A stretch of DNA of 64,000 nucleotides from Anisodus tanguticus (taxonomy: Eukaryota > Streptophyta > Magnoliopsida > Solanales > Solanaceae). Position numbers and translations under genes: made by a program. This document shows positions 1 to 10,730 of the stretch, piece by piece; position 1 is the first letter of the stretch; each line of letters starts with the position of its first letter. The notes below the pieces were generated by a model, which was given only the letters and a program-made list of their open reading frames with translations, did not search any database and was not told the origin of the DNA. Where the stretch lies: positions 13,902,018 through 13,966,017 of the forward strand of contig CM067548.1 in the NCBI GenBank assembly GCA_034509755.1, written 5' to 3'.

Positions 1-98
1 AATAAAGGGTTCTCCTTCGTTATATTCACATCCCTCAAGAGAAATCAAAGCCTCTCATTTCTTCTCTCTTTCTCCACAATATTCTTGTTCAAATTTCA

Positions 99-368
99 TT
101 ATTTTATAACAATAACAAAAATGTTTTTTTTTCTTTCTTGTGGTGGGGGTGACTCCTCAAAATTGAGTTGGAAGCGACTACAAGATTTGAGACCCAATTG
201 AAGATAGTTGAGCTCTTCTTCTCTAGCGGCGGATGGTGATATGAGAAGGCTAACATCAACTTCTGGCATATCTTGCTTGAACCTTTCTTGAACTTGATTG
301 CTATTTGTCAGTTCTTGTACTGACTTGAAAACTGTTTCTACCTTTGCAGGAGGGAGAGTTCTAGCCAT
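99..368 (-). other. Unrecognised short ORF beside hAT remnant
   Basis: An open frame of 89 codons on the minus strand. I see no recognised domain. It lies just downstream (on the minus strand) of the hAT dimerisation region at about 370-762 and in another frame, so it may be out-of-frame 3' sequence of that transposon or unrelated flanking DNA. Composition is polar, with Glu, Gln and Ser abundant, and there is no signal peptide or membrane segment. There is no evidence that it is expressed. Confidence 0.2.
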
Positions 369-369
369 G

Positions 370-995
370 GTTTCGGTAAGCTCTTCACCAATTTTTCATC
401 CCTTGTAAGCTCTTCTATGTCAATATGAGGTGTTGGTCCTGTTGGAACTCCATTTTCAATTAGTTCTCCAATCTCTTCATCTTCCGGCTCATCTAGGTCA
501 TCATCTGCACGTCCTTGATTTCTTTCCTCTGATCTTATTTAATCTCTGAAATATACTAGAATTTCCAAAGTGTTGCTACCCAATGAGTGACGGTGTTTCT
601 TGGTTGCTGCCTTTCTTGGCTAAATGCACTCTCTAATGTAATGGTTGAAATTGACATATTTAGTACGTTTCGGGCCGTTGCGGAAAGAACGGAAAACTGT
701 TTTGCATCCTTCAACCATTTTAATGCTGCAATTTTTTTTTCTCGCTCGGTTGCCCTTTTCAAGTAAAATTGAAGCTCATCAATGATCTGTGTGGTGTGGA
801 ACTAGAAAAAGTCCCCCCAATAGCAAAATTAGCAACATCTTCATCGTCATCATAATCTGCAGATGTAGAAGAATTAGAAAGGGATATTTGGATTGGGTTT
901 AGGTGTAGAAGTTGTGTCAGTTAAATTTGCATAATAATTGTATAATTGTTGTAAGCGTGTGTTTAGTGTACTCATACAAGTCAAGTAACATAAGA
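370..995 (-). pseudogene. hAT transposase, C-terminal part (outer copy), broken
   Basis: On the minus strand this encodes the end of a hAT-superfamily transposase. The 556-762 frame contains the characteristic dimerisation stretch (FSVLSATARNVLNMSISTI followed by ESAFS), which in hAT proteins mediates multimerisation of the cut-and-paste enzyme. A following block in another frame reads like the usual tail (NTLEILVYFRD, then an acidic stretch). The middle of the same transposase lies at 4674-5218. The two parts were separated by a second hAT element at 1004-4665, with an 8-bp duplication at the break. Frameshifts and stops make it non-coding today. Upstream of the dimerisation block are low-complexity acidic residues typical of the linker. 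Confidence 0.75.
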
Positions 996-1365
996 GTTTT
1001 AGTTAAGGGTGGCCAGTGGGACGGGACGGGATTTGGGGAGACGGTGGTGTGGGTCGGGATCGGGATAGGCGGGACAGAAGGGGACGGGATTAGGGGGATG
1101 GGAAGTGGTCCCGTCCCGTCCCGTCCCACATCCCGCTATCAAAGGGGATGAGATTTGGCGGGGACAGGAATGGGATTTGAGGGATTTTTTAAAATTTTAA
1201 AAATATTTAAACACTTAAATAGTTGAACAAGATAGTGAAAAAATATCCCAAAGCTAATTGCATATTATATTATTTAATAGAAATATAATTTTTTTGTAAT
1301 ACAATTTCAAAATTACAATTTTGTTTCGTTGTTCAAAAGTTGCAAATCACATAGTAAAATTGACA

Positions 1366-2075
1366 TTAAAAAAATGACATATGCAACCATACTTTTTCTA
1401 ATTTTCTGACAATCTCTTGAGGATCTTCTGTTGGAATTGGAATCTGTTGGTCAAATTGTTCAACGTTACTTCCTGCTTCCTCGGATAAGATTTCATTGTA
1501 ATTGTAGTCGTCTTCTTCATTGATCTCTGGTTGACCACATCTTCTGTGCTCCATTCTAATCCAATCTCTAAATAAAACTACAATTTCCAAAATGTCTCCC
1601 GCCAATGAGTGCATGTGCTTTTCTATTTGAAACCTTCCAACAGAAAAAGCCCTTTCAGAAGTTGTAGATGCCGCTTGAATATTCAACACATCTCAGGCCA
1701 TCTTTGATAGAGTTGAAAATGTCTTTTCATTCTCCCTCCAGTATTTCAGCAAGTCTTCACGTCCATTTTCATTAGCAATTGATTCAAACGGTATACCACC
1801 CTGCAAAACATAAACATCAAACCTTGAATACTTGAAGTATAAACCGCATGTTTTTTATAAGGTTGAAGTGAAGTAAAAGAAGATGGTACAGAAGCCGCTT
1901 GATTATTTGCACTTTGCTCTTGGTAATATATATACATAGTTTTGCATTGTGTTTGTATGCTAGAGATAACATCTTCTTTAGTTGGTTCTTCAGTTGTATC
2001 TGTTGGAAGTATTTCTAGGCATTTATAAATCGTTTCAATAAGAGCATTATAACTGTCTACTTTAATACAGTTATA
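1366..2075 (-). pseudogene. hAT transposase C-terminal fragment (inner copy)
   Basis: Minus-strand remains of the hAT catalytic-domain end and dimerisation region. The clear part is 1366-1689, beginning LNIQAASTTSERAFSVGRFQ, the conserved hAT C-terminal signature around the Ser-Glu-Arg-Ala-Phe-Ser core, followed by a stretch ending in a DWIR-like block and an acidic tail. Further upstream (1700-2075) the frame is interrupted by stops but still reads as the segment before the dimerisation block. The 5' part is lost where the RTE LINE begins. It belongs to the element bounded by the 1004/4665 TIRs. Confidence 0.75.
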
Positions 2076-2076
2076 T

Positions 2077-4305
2077 TCGGGACAAGACGACCAGTTGTAT
2101 TCGGGAGGTTGCTAGAGAAGTGCTAGGGGTCTCGCGGGGTAGCTGTGGTGGGCATCGAGGGGACTTGTGGTGGAATGGTAAAGTACAAGAGAAGGTGGAA
2201 GCGAAAAAAGCGGCGTATGCAAAATTGGTAGGAAGTAAGGATGATGTGGAGAAGTGGACGAATATGAAATTATAAGATGGCGCGGAAAGAGGCAAAACTA
2301 GTGGTTACGGCGGTGAAAATAGCGGTTTTTGAATGTCTATATATGGAACTAGAGGGAAAAAATGGGGATAAGAAGTTGTACAAACTAGCCAAGAAGAGGG
2401 AGAGGAGGCCCCGAGACTTGGACCACATGAGGTGCATCAAGGATGAGGACGACAAAGTGTTGGTGGAGGACGCGCATATTGTGCGCAGGATGCGCAAGGG
2501 ACGAGCGACTGGGCCTGATGAGATCCCAGTTAAATTTTGGAAGAGCGCAGGCACGGCAGGTTTGGAGTGGCTGACGGAGTTGTTTAACATCATTTTTAAG
2601 ACGACGAGGATGCCCGAAAATGGAGGTCGAGTACAATTATTCCTTTGTACAAGAACAAATGTGATATCCGGAGTTGCAACAACTATAGGGGTATCAAGCT
2701 GCTAAGCCACATAATGAAAGTTTGGGAAAGAGTCGTGGAGATGAGGGTGCGAATAAGAGTGTCTATCTCCGAGAACTAGTTTGGATTCATGCCGGGGCGG
2801 TCGACTATAGAAGCCATCCATCTTATTAAGAGATTGGTGGAGCAGTATAGGGAGAGGAAGAAAGACTTACATATGGTTTTCATCGACCTCGAGAAGGCAT
2901 ACGACAAAGTCCCTAGGGAGGTTATATGGAGATGTTTGGAGGTTAGAGGTGTACTTGTGGCATACACTAGGGCAATCAAAGATATGTATGATGGAGCCAA
3001 GACCAGGGTACGGACAGTAGGAGGAGACCCAGAGCACTTCCCAGTGATGATGGGGCTGCACCATAGATTAGCTCTTACTCCATTCCTATTTGCCTTTGTA
3101 ATGGATGGACTGATGCGACAAATCCAAGGCGAGGTGCCATGGTGTATGTTATTCACAGACGACATAGTCCTGATTGATAAGACTCCCAGCGGAGTGAACG
3201 CTAAATTGGAGGTTTGGAGACAGACTCTGGAGTCTAAAGGGTTCAGGCTGAGTAGGACCAAGACAGAATACTTGGAGTGCAAGTTCAGCGACAGGAGCGA
3301 CCTTGAGACAAGCGTGGATGTGAGGCTTAGTACATAGGTCATTCCAAAGAAAGGGAGTTTCAAGTACCTCGGGTCTATTATCCAAGAGAATAGAGAGATT
3401 GATGACGATGTCACACATCGTATTGGAGCAGGGTGGATAAAATGGAGGCTCGCATATGGAGTATTGTGCAATAAAAAGGTGTCACCAAAACTTAAAGGCA
3501 AGTTCTATAGGGTGGTAGTTATACCGACCATGTTGTATGGGAAGGATAATTGGCTGGTCAAGACTTCGCACACCCAAAAGATGAAAGTTGCGTAGATGAG
3601 GATGCTAAGATAGATGTGTGGGCATACAAGGAGGGATAGAATTAGAAATGATGATATCAAGGACAGAGTGGAAGTGGCCTCGGTGGAGGATAAGATGCGA
3701 GAAGCTAGGTTGAGATAGTTCGGGCACGTGTAGAGGAGAGAAATAAATGCCCCAGTGTGAAGGTGTAAAAGGTTGGCTATGGACGACTACAAGAGGGATA
3801 GAAGTAGGCCAAAGAAGTATTGGGGAGAGGTGATTAGACGGGATATGGCGCATGTGCAACTCTCTGAGGACATGACCTTAGATAGGGGGTTATGGAGGAC
3901 ACGTATTAGGGTAGAAGGATAGTAGGTAGTCCAGCGTAGTCCTACTTACGCTTACAAACTGGTAGTTCTAGTATTAATATTGTAGGCTCGCTTAGCCTAT
4001 CATACTAGTAGGCACAATATTGCCCTCTAGTCCATTATCGTTTGATTTATGCTTCTATGTGTATTTTGTTTGTCTTATTTACTTGCATTAGCTATTGTTT
4101 CCTTTTGCTTCTTTCTTTTTCAGAATTCGCTGTCATGACTTACGCACTTTGTGTGTCTTACTTTGCTTGGTCTTGTGCTTTTTCTTGAGCCGAGGGTCTC
4201 TCGGAAACAGTCGCTCTACCTACCAAGGTAGAGGTAAGATCTGTGTACACTCTACCCTCCCGAGACCCCACATTATGGGATTTGTCTGGGTATGTTGTTG
4301 TTGTG
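2077..4305 (+). mobile_element. RTE-type LINE, 5'-truncated, with (TTG)n tail
   Basis: Remnant of a non-LTR retrotransposon of the plant RTE type. The reverse transcriptase is best seen at 2789-3337: MPGRSTIEAIHLIKRL, then LHMVFIDLEKAYDKVPREV with the first catalytic Asp, then the box normally FADD, here FTDD, at about residues 123-126. A connector region with the RATGPDEIPV motif is at 2277-2600. Downstream, frames with many stops still read as the RTE C-terminal region. The endonuclease is absent (5' truncation) and about 45 codons seem deleted near 2485. The 3' end carries the segment with TGTGTACACTCTACCCTCCC and ends in TGTTGTTGTTGTG, like the copy at 54086-57189. It is inserted in the inner hAT element. 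Confidence 0.8.
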
Positions 4306-4673
4306 TAAATATACTAACTTAGGGTTAAAAATAAATATTAATGGGGTAGGGGGTTTATGGGGTGGTAGGGGGCCAAAATGTCCGTTTGTAGCCATTGCCA
4401 ACGACTATAATTACAAATTGCCGTTTGTGCAACGACTATAATAAGTAAACAGGATGAGATCAGGGCGGAATGGGCTGGGTTGGGCTGGGTCAATGGCGAG
4501 ATGGGGCGGGACCAGGATAGGTGGTACCATCGCTAGTCCTATCCCAATTTCAAACCCGATTACCGACAATTCCCATCCCTTAATTTACCCGGCGGGACCG
4601 GGACAGGGCGAGTCGGTATCGGGACGGGCCGGGATCGGGACGTCCCGGCCCACCGACCAACCTTAGTTTCAGT

Positions 4674-5218
4674 TGGTCCAATAGCCATATAGTCATATAA
4701 ACTTTTAATTAAATTATGAGTGTCATTCATCTTACAAGAAGGATTTAACAACACCAATTAGATAAATAGAAGGAATAAGATTAAAATATTTTTTAAATTT
4801 TGCAACCATTGTTTCTACGACCTCTTGATATCTAGGATCCTTCTTCAGATTATAAAATTGGTAAGAAATTTCAGCTATATGAGTTAAAGCATTTGCAATA
4901 GTAGGGTAATATGCTCCAGAAAATTCATTAGTAGCCACATAGAATTTACACAAAAATATAACAACTTCATCAGTGGTGACCCAAATATCAAGTGTTAACA
5001 TACGACTTGGATCGGTACAGTTAGCATTAGCAACTTTAGTTATAAGTCCTCTATATCTATAATAAACTTTCAAAAATATATATGTATAGTTTCACCTAGT
5101 AGAAACTTTTCCAGGCATGTATCTTGGGGGAAGATCATATTTCTCAGACTTTTCCTTAAATTCTTTAATTCTAGCATGTTTATTATTTTCTTTGTTACAT
5201 TTCGTATTTTCGCGCTAC
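4674..5218 (-). pseudogene. hAT transposase, middle part (outer copy)
   Basis: The frame at 4732-5073 (minus) reads as the central hAT region just before the dimerisation domain: a Phe-rich block (FLCKFYVATNEFSGAYYPT), then DPRYQEVVETMVAKFKKYF, then a hydrophobic PSIYLIGVV block. In hAT transposases this part precedes the C-terminal region found here at 370-995. Reading continues past 4732 in a shifted frame up to the 8-bp duplication at 4666-4673 and resumes at 995. The 5' side is cut by the Athila LTR beginning at 5219. Confidence 0.7.
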
Positions 5219-5400
5219 TGATATGCCGTAGAATTACGATACATTTGATGCATTTTAATGATAAGTTTACTTATTTTTAAGCAAGTTCGTGTCGTTTTAA
5301 TGTGTTCTGATTACGTTTCAGGTAAATGACAAAAAAAAGGCAAGAACAAGGAAATTTCACCAAAGTTCCCCTAATTCAGAGTTGTACAGATCGTACATAT
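5219..5400 (+). repeat. Athila 5' LTR remnant
   Basis: Starts TGATATGCCGTAGAATTACG and parallels the 3' LTR start at 15775 for about 170 bases, up to the shared ATTCAGAGTTGTA. After that it no longer follows the 3' LTR in order. The next bases (TGTACAGATCGTACATATTTG) resemble a later part of the 3' LTR near 16085. An internal deletion between repeated TGTAC words would explain this. No primer-binding site could be recognised downstream. Confidence 0.65.
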
Positions 5401-5481
5401 TTGTAAAGAGTGTTCTCTCTATTAACTGCTAAAGCTTGAGGGTTATTTCGTAACTCCACTAACGATGACCTACATTAACAC

Positions 5482-6738
5482 TTGAGAAGATTTCTAGGGG
5501 TGTGCCAAACACACACGCATAATTTGGTCTCTCCAGATGCACTTCGACTGCGGATTTTCAAGTACTCATTGACTGGTGAAGCAAGATCATGGTTTGAAAA
5601 GTTGCCCCATAATTCTATTCACACTTGGGCTGAGCTCGTGAGCATATTTCTTAAGAAGTGGTTACCTCCAAGTAAGAAAGGTGAGCTTCGAGATAATATC
5701 TTCAAATTCAAGAAACTCCAGGTGGAACAACTTTATGTGGCATGGGAGAGGTTCAAACATTATCTGATGCAGTCTCTTAATTATGGGTTTTCTGAAAATA
5801 TTCTGATGGAGAAGTTCTATACGGAGCTGAATTTGATGACGCAATCTATAGCTAACAACGCAACTAGTGGATGCTTTTATGGATAAGTCCTTCGCTCGTA
5901 TTCCCAATTTTCTTGATAGGTTGACAAAGCATAATCAAGCATGGCATTAGGATATCACTAATAGAGTGGCATATGGTGCTCTTTTATTGAATAACATAGT
6001 GAAGGATAACCAAGAGAGAGATCATATTATTGCTCAGCTGGCTACCAACATTAGTTTGTTGACCAAGACGTTTGCTGAGGATGACACGAATAAAGTGAAT
6101 GCAGTCGAAGATATGTAGACTACCGAACGGGATGTATCAAGCACATGATGGTCCTTATTTTGAGGGACCACCGATGCAATAGGAAGATGTTAATTATGTT
6201 AACAACTCCCAAGGGGGGTTATCTGAAGCAGAATTATCAGGGTTTTAGTTATCAGAATCAGAATAAATGGAAACCATGACAATATGGGCAAGAAAATTAG
6301 TACAAGCGAAATGACTATGGTGGCTCGAACCAAGGGAAATACAATAACAATGGTAACTTCGGAAATTGGAGATCCAACACTTATATTCTACCAAAAGGTC
6401 AATCGTCTAACTCACAACATTGGCGAGAGGGTCCTTCAAATGATCAACCAAGAAAAGATCGATAAATCGATGAAAGGCTTGACTGAGGTAGTGGGTTCTC
6501 ATACTGCTTCTATTTAGAAGTTTGAGTCACAGATGAGAGATCTTTTGAGAGAACAACATCCGCAACAGAGGTCAACTCCCGAACACCATAATTCTAAATC
6601 CAAAGAACAATGGAGGTGACTTAGCTGATTGTCATGCTATCACCACTCGGAGTGAAAAACAACTCCAAAGTAAAGATGAGAAAGTAATTGAGCTAGAGCC
6701 GGTAGAGGAAGAAGATGAGGCACTACCTAATGTGATAA
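5482..6738 (+). pseudogene. Athila gag (capsid region), broken
   Basis: The N-terminal part (5482-5886) shows the retrotransposon gag core: SPDALRLRIFKYSLTGEARS, WFEKLP, a TWAELVSIFLKKWLPPSKK block and YVAWERFKHYL. This is the Athila-lineage capsid pattern, which in active elements builds the virus-like particle. Several stops and frame changes follow. The 6284-6517 frame contains the C-terminal part with a coiled-coil-like MKGLTEVVGSHTASI segment. The extreme N-terminus is missing because the deletion that removed most of the 5' LTR also removed the gag start. Confidence 0.7.
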
Positions 6739-7811
6739 GTGATGTTGAGAAAACCTAGCAAGGATCCGATTGTTGTTGAGGTTGATAGTATTCCAGAGAA
6801 TTTAAAGGCTCAAGAGGTGAGCAATGAAAAAGGCAAAGGCAATGTGACAGGGGCACTTAGATCATCGACACAACTGTTTAAATCTTCAACTCCATTCCAT
6901 CAAAGGCTATTGAAGAAAACTGAAGATGCTATATGTCAAAGATTCTATGATCAGTTGAAGCAGTTTTCGATGAATATTTCGTTCTTAGATGCCTTCCAAG
7001 AAATGCCAGGTTTTGCCAACTATTTGAAAGAATTAATAACCAAGAAGAGGCCAACTAAGCATGATATGGTGAATGTGATTCACCGTGTTTGTTCTATTAT
7101 TTCTACTACCAAGGTCCAAAATAAGAAAGATTCGGGGCCTCCACAGTTTCTTGCAGAATCGGTCAACATGACTTTGCTAGAGCCTTTTGTGATAATGGGG
7201 CTAGTATTAACTTAATACCGCTTACTAACTACAAGAAATTGGGGTTAGGTATGCCGAGGCCGACTAATATAAGATTACAGATGGCCGACCGATCAAAAAG
7301 GAGGTCGGTAGGCGTGATTGATGATGTACTTGTTTATGTTGGTGTGTTCCTTATTTTGGCAGATTTCGTGATCCTTGATTGTGCTGTTGACAAAGATATT
7401 TCAACTATATTGGGTCGACCTTTCCTTGCTACTATAAGGGCACTCATAGACTCTGGAAAGAACGAGATCAAATTTCGGGTAATTGACGAGTAAGTGACAT
7501 TCCAAGCGAGCAAAAGAAGGAAATTTCTGAGTAATTACGAGAATATTTCGATTATTGATTCAATGGATTTGATTGAAGAAGTTGTCGAGTTCAAGATGGA
7601 AGAAGAATGTCTCAGAGAAGCTCTGGCTGCTATTTTGGTAAATTTCGATGGTGATGATATGGAGGGGTATGTAGAGATTGGGAATTCGCTGGTAGGATTG
7701 GTTTCATCTAATTATCAACCGAAGACACTTTCGCTTGATCTAGAAAATCAGGCGACTTCTTCGGCTCTTCGGCCAAACCGTCCATTATTAAAGCGCCAAA
7801 GTTGGAGATAA
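6739..7811 (+). pseudogene. Athila gag-pol linker and aspartic protease
   Basis: 6739-7215 encodes the conserved linker (STPFHQRLLKKTEDA, then a QEMPGFANYLKELITKKR block). The protease active site lies over the frame break near 7190-7215, where the other frame reads CDNGASINLIPL, the Athila variant of the Asp-Thr-Gly motif. 7239-7493 continues as the protease body with GVIDDVLVYVGVF, ADFVILDC and ILGRPFLATIRALID, the latter being the flap and C-terminal lobe. 7494-7811 is the linker toward RT. The protease would process Gag-Pol. At least one frameshift and stops separate the parts. Confidence 0.7.
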
Positions 7812-7829
7812 ATCAACTTCCATCTCACC

Positions 7830-9310
7830 TGAGGTATTAGTTTCTTGGTCCGAATAACACTTTACACATAATTCTTTCTGTATTTTTAAGTGAAGAGCAA
7901 GTAAAGAGGGTACTGAAAATATTGAGAAAGTACATACGAGCTATTGGGTGGACCATAGCTGATATTTGGGGGATTCCTTCCGGAATTTGTGAGCATAAAA
8001 TCCATCTTGAAGAGAATAGTTCACCAAGTGTGAAACTTCACAAAAGGTTGAATACTCTGATGCATGAGGTGGTAAAAAAAAGAGATTATTAAGTGGTTGG
8101 ATGTTGGAGTTGTTTACCCGATCACTGATAGTCCATGGAATAGCTCAATGTAGTGCGTTCTGAAAAAGGGCGGCATCATGGTGGTGCCAATTGCAAAGAA
8201 TGAGATAATTCCACAAAAAAACAGTCATTGGGTGGAGAGTGCGTATGGATTATAGGAAGCTGAATGCAGCAACTTGTCGAGACCATTTCCCTATGCCTTT
8301 TATTGATAAAATGCTTGATCTCTAGTAGGACGGTCCTATTACTTCGTCCTAGAAGGATATTCTGACTACAACCAGATTAATATTGCTCTGGAGGACTAGG
8401 AGAAAACAACTTTCACATGTCCCTATGGGACGTTTGCTTTCAACCGGATGTCTTTTAGGATTTGCAATGCTCCGACCACATTCCAGCGATGTATGATGTC
8501 TATCTTCTCAGTTATGGTTGAAGACTTCTTAGAAGTTTACATAGATGGCTTCTCTTTTGTAGGAGATTCGTTTGATGATTGTCTTGACCATCTGGGTCAA
8601 GTGTTGAAGCGGTGTGAAGAAACTAATATTGTTCTGAATTGGGAGAAGTGCCATTTTATGGTGAAGAAAGGAATTGTTCTTAGCCACAAAATATCTGAAA
8701 AGGGAATCGAAGTTGATCAAGCTAAAATTGAGGTGATTGCCAAACTTCCTCCGCCTATCTCTGTCAAAGGAGTTCACAACTTCCTAAGACATGCTGGTTT
8801 CTACAGAGGTTTCATTAAGGACTTCTCAAAAATTGCTAACCCAATATGCAAGCTTCTTGAAAAAGAGGCAAATTTTGTATTTGATTAGAAGTGCCTTAAT
8901 GCTTTGAAAGAACTGAATGAGTGACTCACTACTACTATTACTTCTCCAGATTGGTCACTACCATTTGAGCTGATGTGCGATGCTAGCGGTTTTACTATTG
9001 GAGCGATTCTTGGTCAAAGGCCCAATAAGATCATCCACCCGATCTACTATGCTAGAGAAACACTCAATGCTGCCTAGATGAATGAACTACACTGTAATAG
9101 AACAAGAGTTGCTGGCTATTATGTATGCGTTAAAAAAAATTTGGGCATATTTATTGGGTTCTAAGGTGATTGGTACACAGATCATGCATCTTTGAGGTAT
9201 CTGATGGCAAAGAATGAAGCTAAACCTAGATTAATTCGTTGGCTTTGAAGTCAAGGACCGGAAAGGTCAAGAAAATCAAGTTGTTGATCATCTCTCTCGA
9301 CTTGAAGAAG
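7830..9310 (+). pseudogene. Athila reverse transcriptase and RNase H, inactive
   Basis: RT begins with an LPSHLRY-like block near 7820 and continues through EEQVKRVLKILRKYIRAIGW and GWTIADIWGIPSGIC in a frame with stops. The palm is open at 8448-8888: ICNAPTTFQRCMM, then VYIDGFSFVGDSF where active RTs have two Asp residues (YxDD), so one catalytic Asp is replaced by Gly. Then come WEKCHFMVKKGIVLSHKIS and the thumb FYRGFIKDFSKIANPICKLL. RNase H (8940-9250) shows LMCDASGFTIGAILGQ and a TDHASLRYL motif but contains stops and frame changes. Confidence 0.8.
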
Positions 9311-10670
9311 CAGGTAGTTTGAAGGAAGAGCTAGAAATTTATGATGTTTTTCTTGATGAATGGCTTCTAGCCTTGTCTTGTGCCCCAACCCAGGGGTATG
9401 CTGATATTGCTAATTATCTAGTCACTGATCTCATTTTCGATGAGCTCAAATCCTATCAAAAGAAGAAATTCTTACGAGACTGCTGCCAGTATTATTGGGA
9501 TGAGCCTTACGTATTCAAAATGTGTGCTCACAACATCATTCGCGGTATGTTTCTGAGGATGAGGTGATGGCTATTTTAAAGGCATGTCATGACTCTCCGG
9601 TTGGGGATCATCATAGTGGAAACATGACGACAGCCAAAGTTCTTGAATGTGGGTATTACTGTCCCACCATGTATCATGATGCTAATATAATGGCAAGGTC
9701 ATTGACCAATGCCAACAACAGGGAATCAATTCAAAGAAACATGAGATGCCCTTAAATTTTGTCATGGAGATTGAACTTTTTGATGTATGGGGGATCGATT
9801 TCATAGGTCCCTTTGTGAGCTCTTGTGGAATGAAATATATCCTTGTTATTGTTGATTATGTCTCTAAATAAGCGAAAAGTGTGATGGGTTTTTCGAAGAA
9901 GAATATTTTCACCCGTTTCGTTACACCAAGGGCGATCATCAGTGATGGGGGCTCACATTTTTACAACAGGGCATTTGCAAGTTTGCTCAAGAAGTATGGG
10001 ATTAAGAACCGAGTGGCCACTCCATATCATCCTCAAATGAGTGACCAGGTCGAAGTTTCAAATCGAGAGATCAAAAGCATTCTAGCAAAAACTGTTAATG
10101 CAAATAGGACTGACTGGTCGAGGAAGCTAGATGATGCTCTTTGGGAATACAGAACGGCATTTAAGATACTAATTGGAACTTCAACTTATTGGCTAGTTTT
10201 CGGTAAGGAGCACCACCTGCTTGTTGAGCTCCTACACAAGGCAATGTGGGCATTAAAAAATCTTAACATAGATTGGGATGAAGCAGCCAAACTTCATTTG
10301 TTTCAACTCAATGAAATGGATGAGTTTAGATACCAAGATTACGAGAGCGCAGCCCCATATAAGGAGAGGATGAGGCATTATCATGACAAAAAGATTCATA
10401 AGCCGGACTTTTAACCTAAGGATGACGTCCTGCTGTTCAACTCAAGGTTAAAGCTTTTCTAGGGAAAACTGAAATCAAAATGGTCCAAGCCTTTTCAAGT
10501 GGTGCGTGTTTAATCCAATGGCTCAATGGAATTAAAGTCTAGAGATGGGACTCGAGCTTTCAGAGTGAATGGCCATATGGTAAAGCACTACCATGACTGT
10601 ATTAACGGTGATAGAATTATTGATAGGCACTGTCTGAACCATGGGTACACTCCTGATCCTGAGTAAAGTG
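9311..10670 (+). pseudogene. Athila integrase, broken
   Basis: 9319-9567 corresponds to the segment before and across the His/Cys zinc-binding region, with YYWDEPYVFKMC as landmark. 9522-9755 carries the rest, ending in HEMP-like text in another frame. The catalytic core around 9770-10414 shows DVWGIDFIG, then SDGGSHFYNRAF, then VATPYHPQMSDQVEVSNREI; the last Glu is the third member of the D,D-35-E triad. The C-terminal part (10415-10600) reads FQVVRV, then GTRAFRVNGHMVKHYH, a degenerate GPY/F-type tail. The enzyme would insert cDNA; stops near 9865 and 10414 break it. Confidence 0.8.
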
Positions 10671-10699
10671 GTAACAGCGTCGTGCCGCCTTGTTAAATC

Positions 10700-10730
10700 A
10701 AGCGCTGCTTGGGAGGCAACCCAAGTTTAA
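10700..10730 (+). other. Conserved hairpin after Athila pol
   Basis: CTTGGG AGGCAA CCCAAG (10708-10725) is a perfect 6-bp stem with a 6-base loop, preceded by AGCGCTG. It lies immediately after the end of pol, before the spacer. From memory, words of this kind recur after pol in Athila-group elements; the base-pairing is seen directly, the function is not known from the sequence. Confidence 0.6.

Larger units (their letters stand above)
1004..4665 (-). mobile_element. Nested hAT DNA transposon with TIRs and 8-bp TSD
   Basis: The ends are imperfect inverted repeats: the left end starts TAAGGGTGGCCAGTGGGACG and the right end, reverse-complemented, starts TAAGGTTGGTCGGTGGGCCG. Both run into GC-rich subterminal arrays of GGGACGGG-like words (about 1010-1150 and 4450-4660), a hallmark of plant hAT ends. 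The flanks GTTTTAGT (996-1003) and GTTTCAGT (4666-4673) match at 7 of 8 bases, fitting the 8-bp hAT target duplication. The interior keeps only the C-terminal part of a transposase (1366-2075, minus strand), because an RTE LINE occupies most of the rest and the N-terminal coding part is missing. It sits inside the transposase gene of another hAT element. It cannot move by itself now. Confidence 0.85.

Noticed and set aside
912..1151. Overlapping open frames on both strands in GC-rich DNA
   Set aside because: They are produced by the GGGACGGG array of the hAT end and encode only Gly/Pro/Ser repeats.
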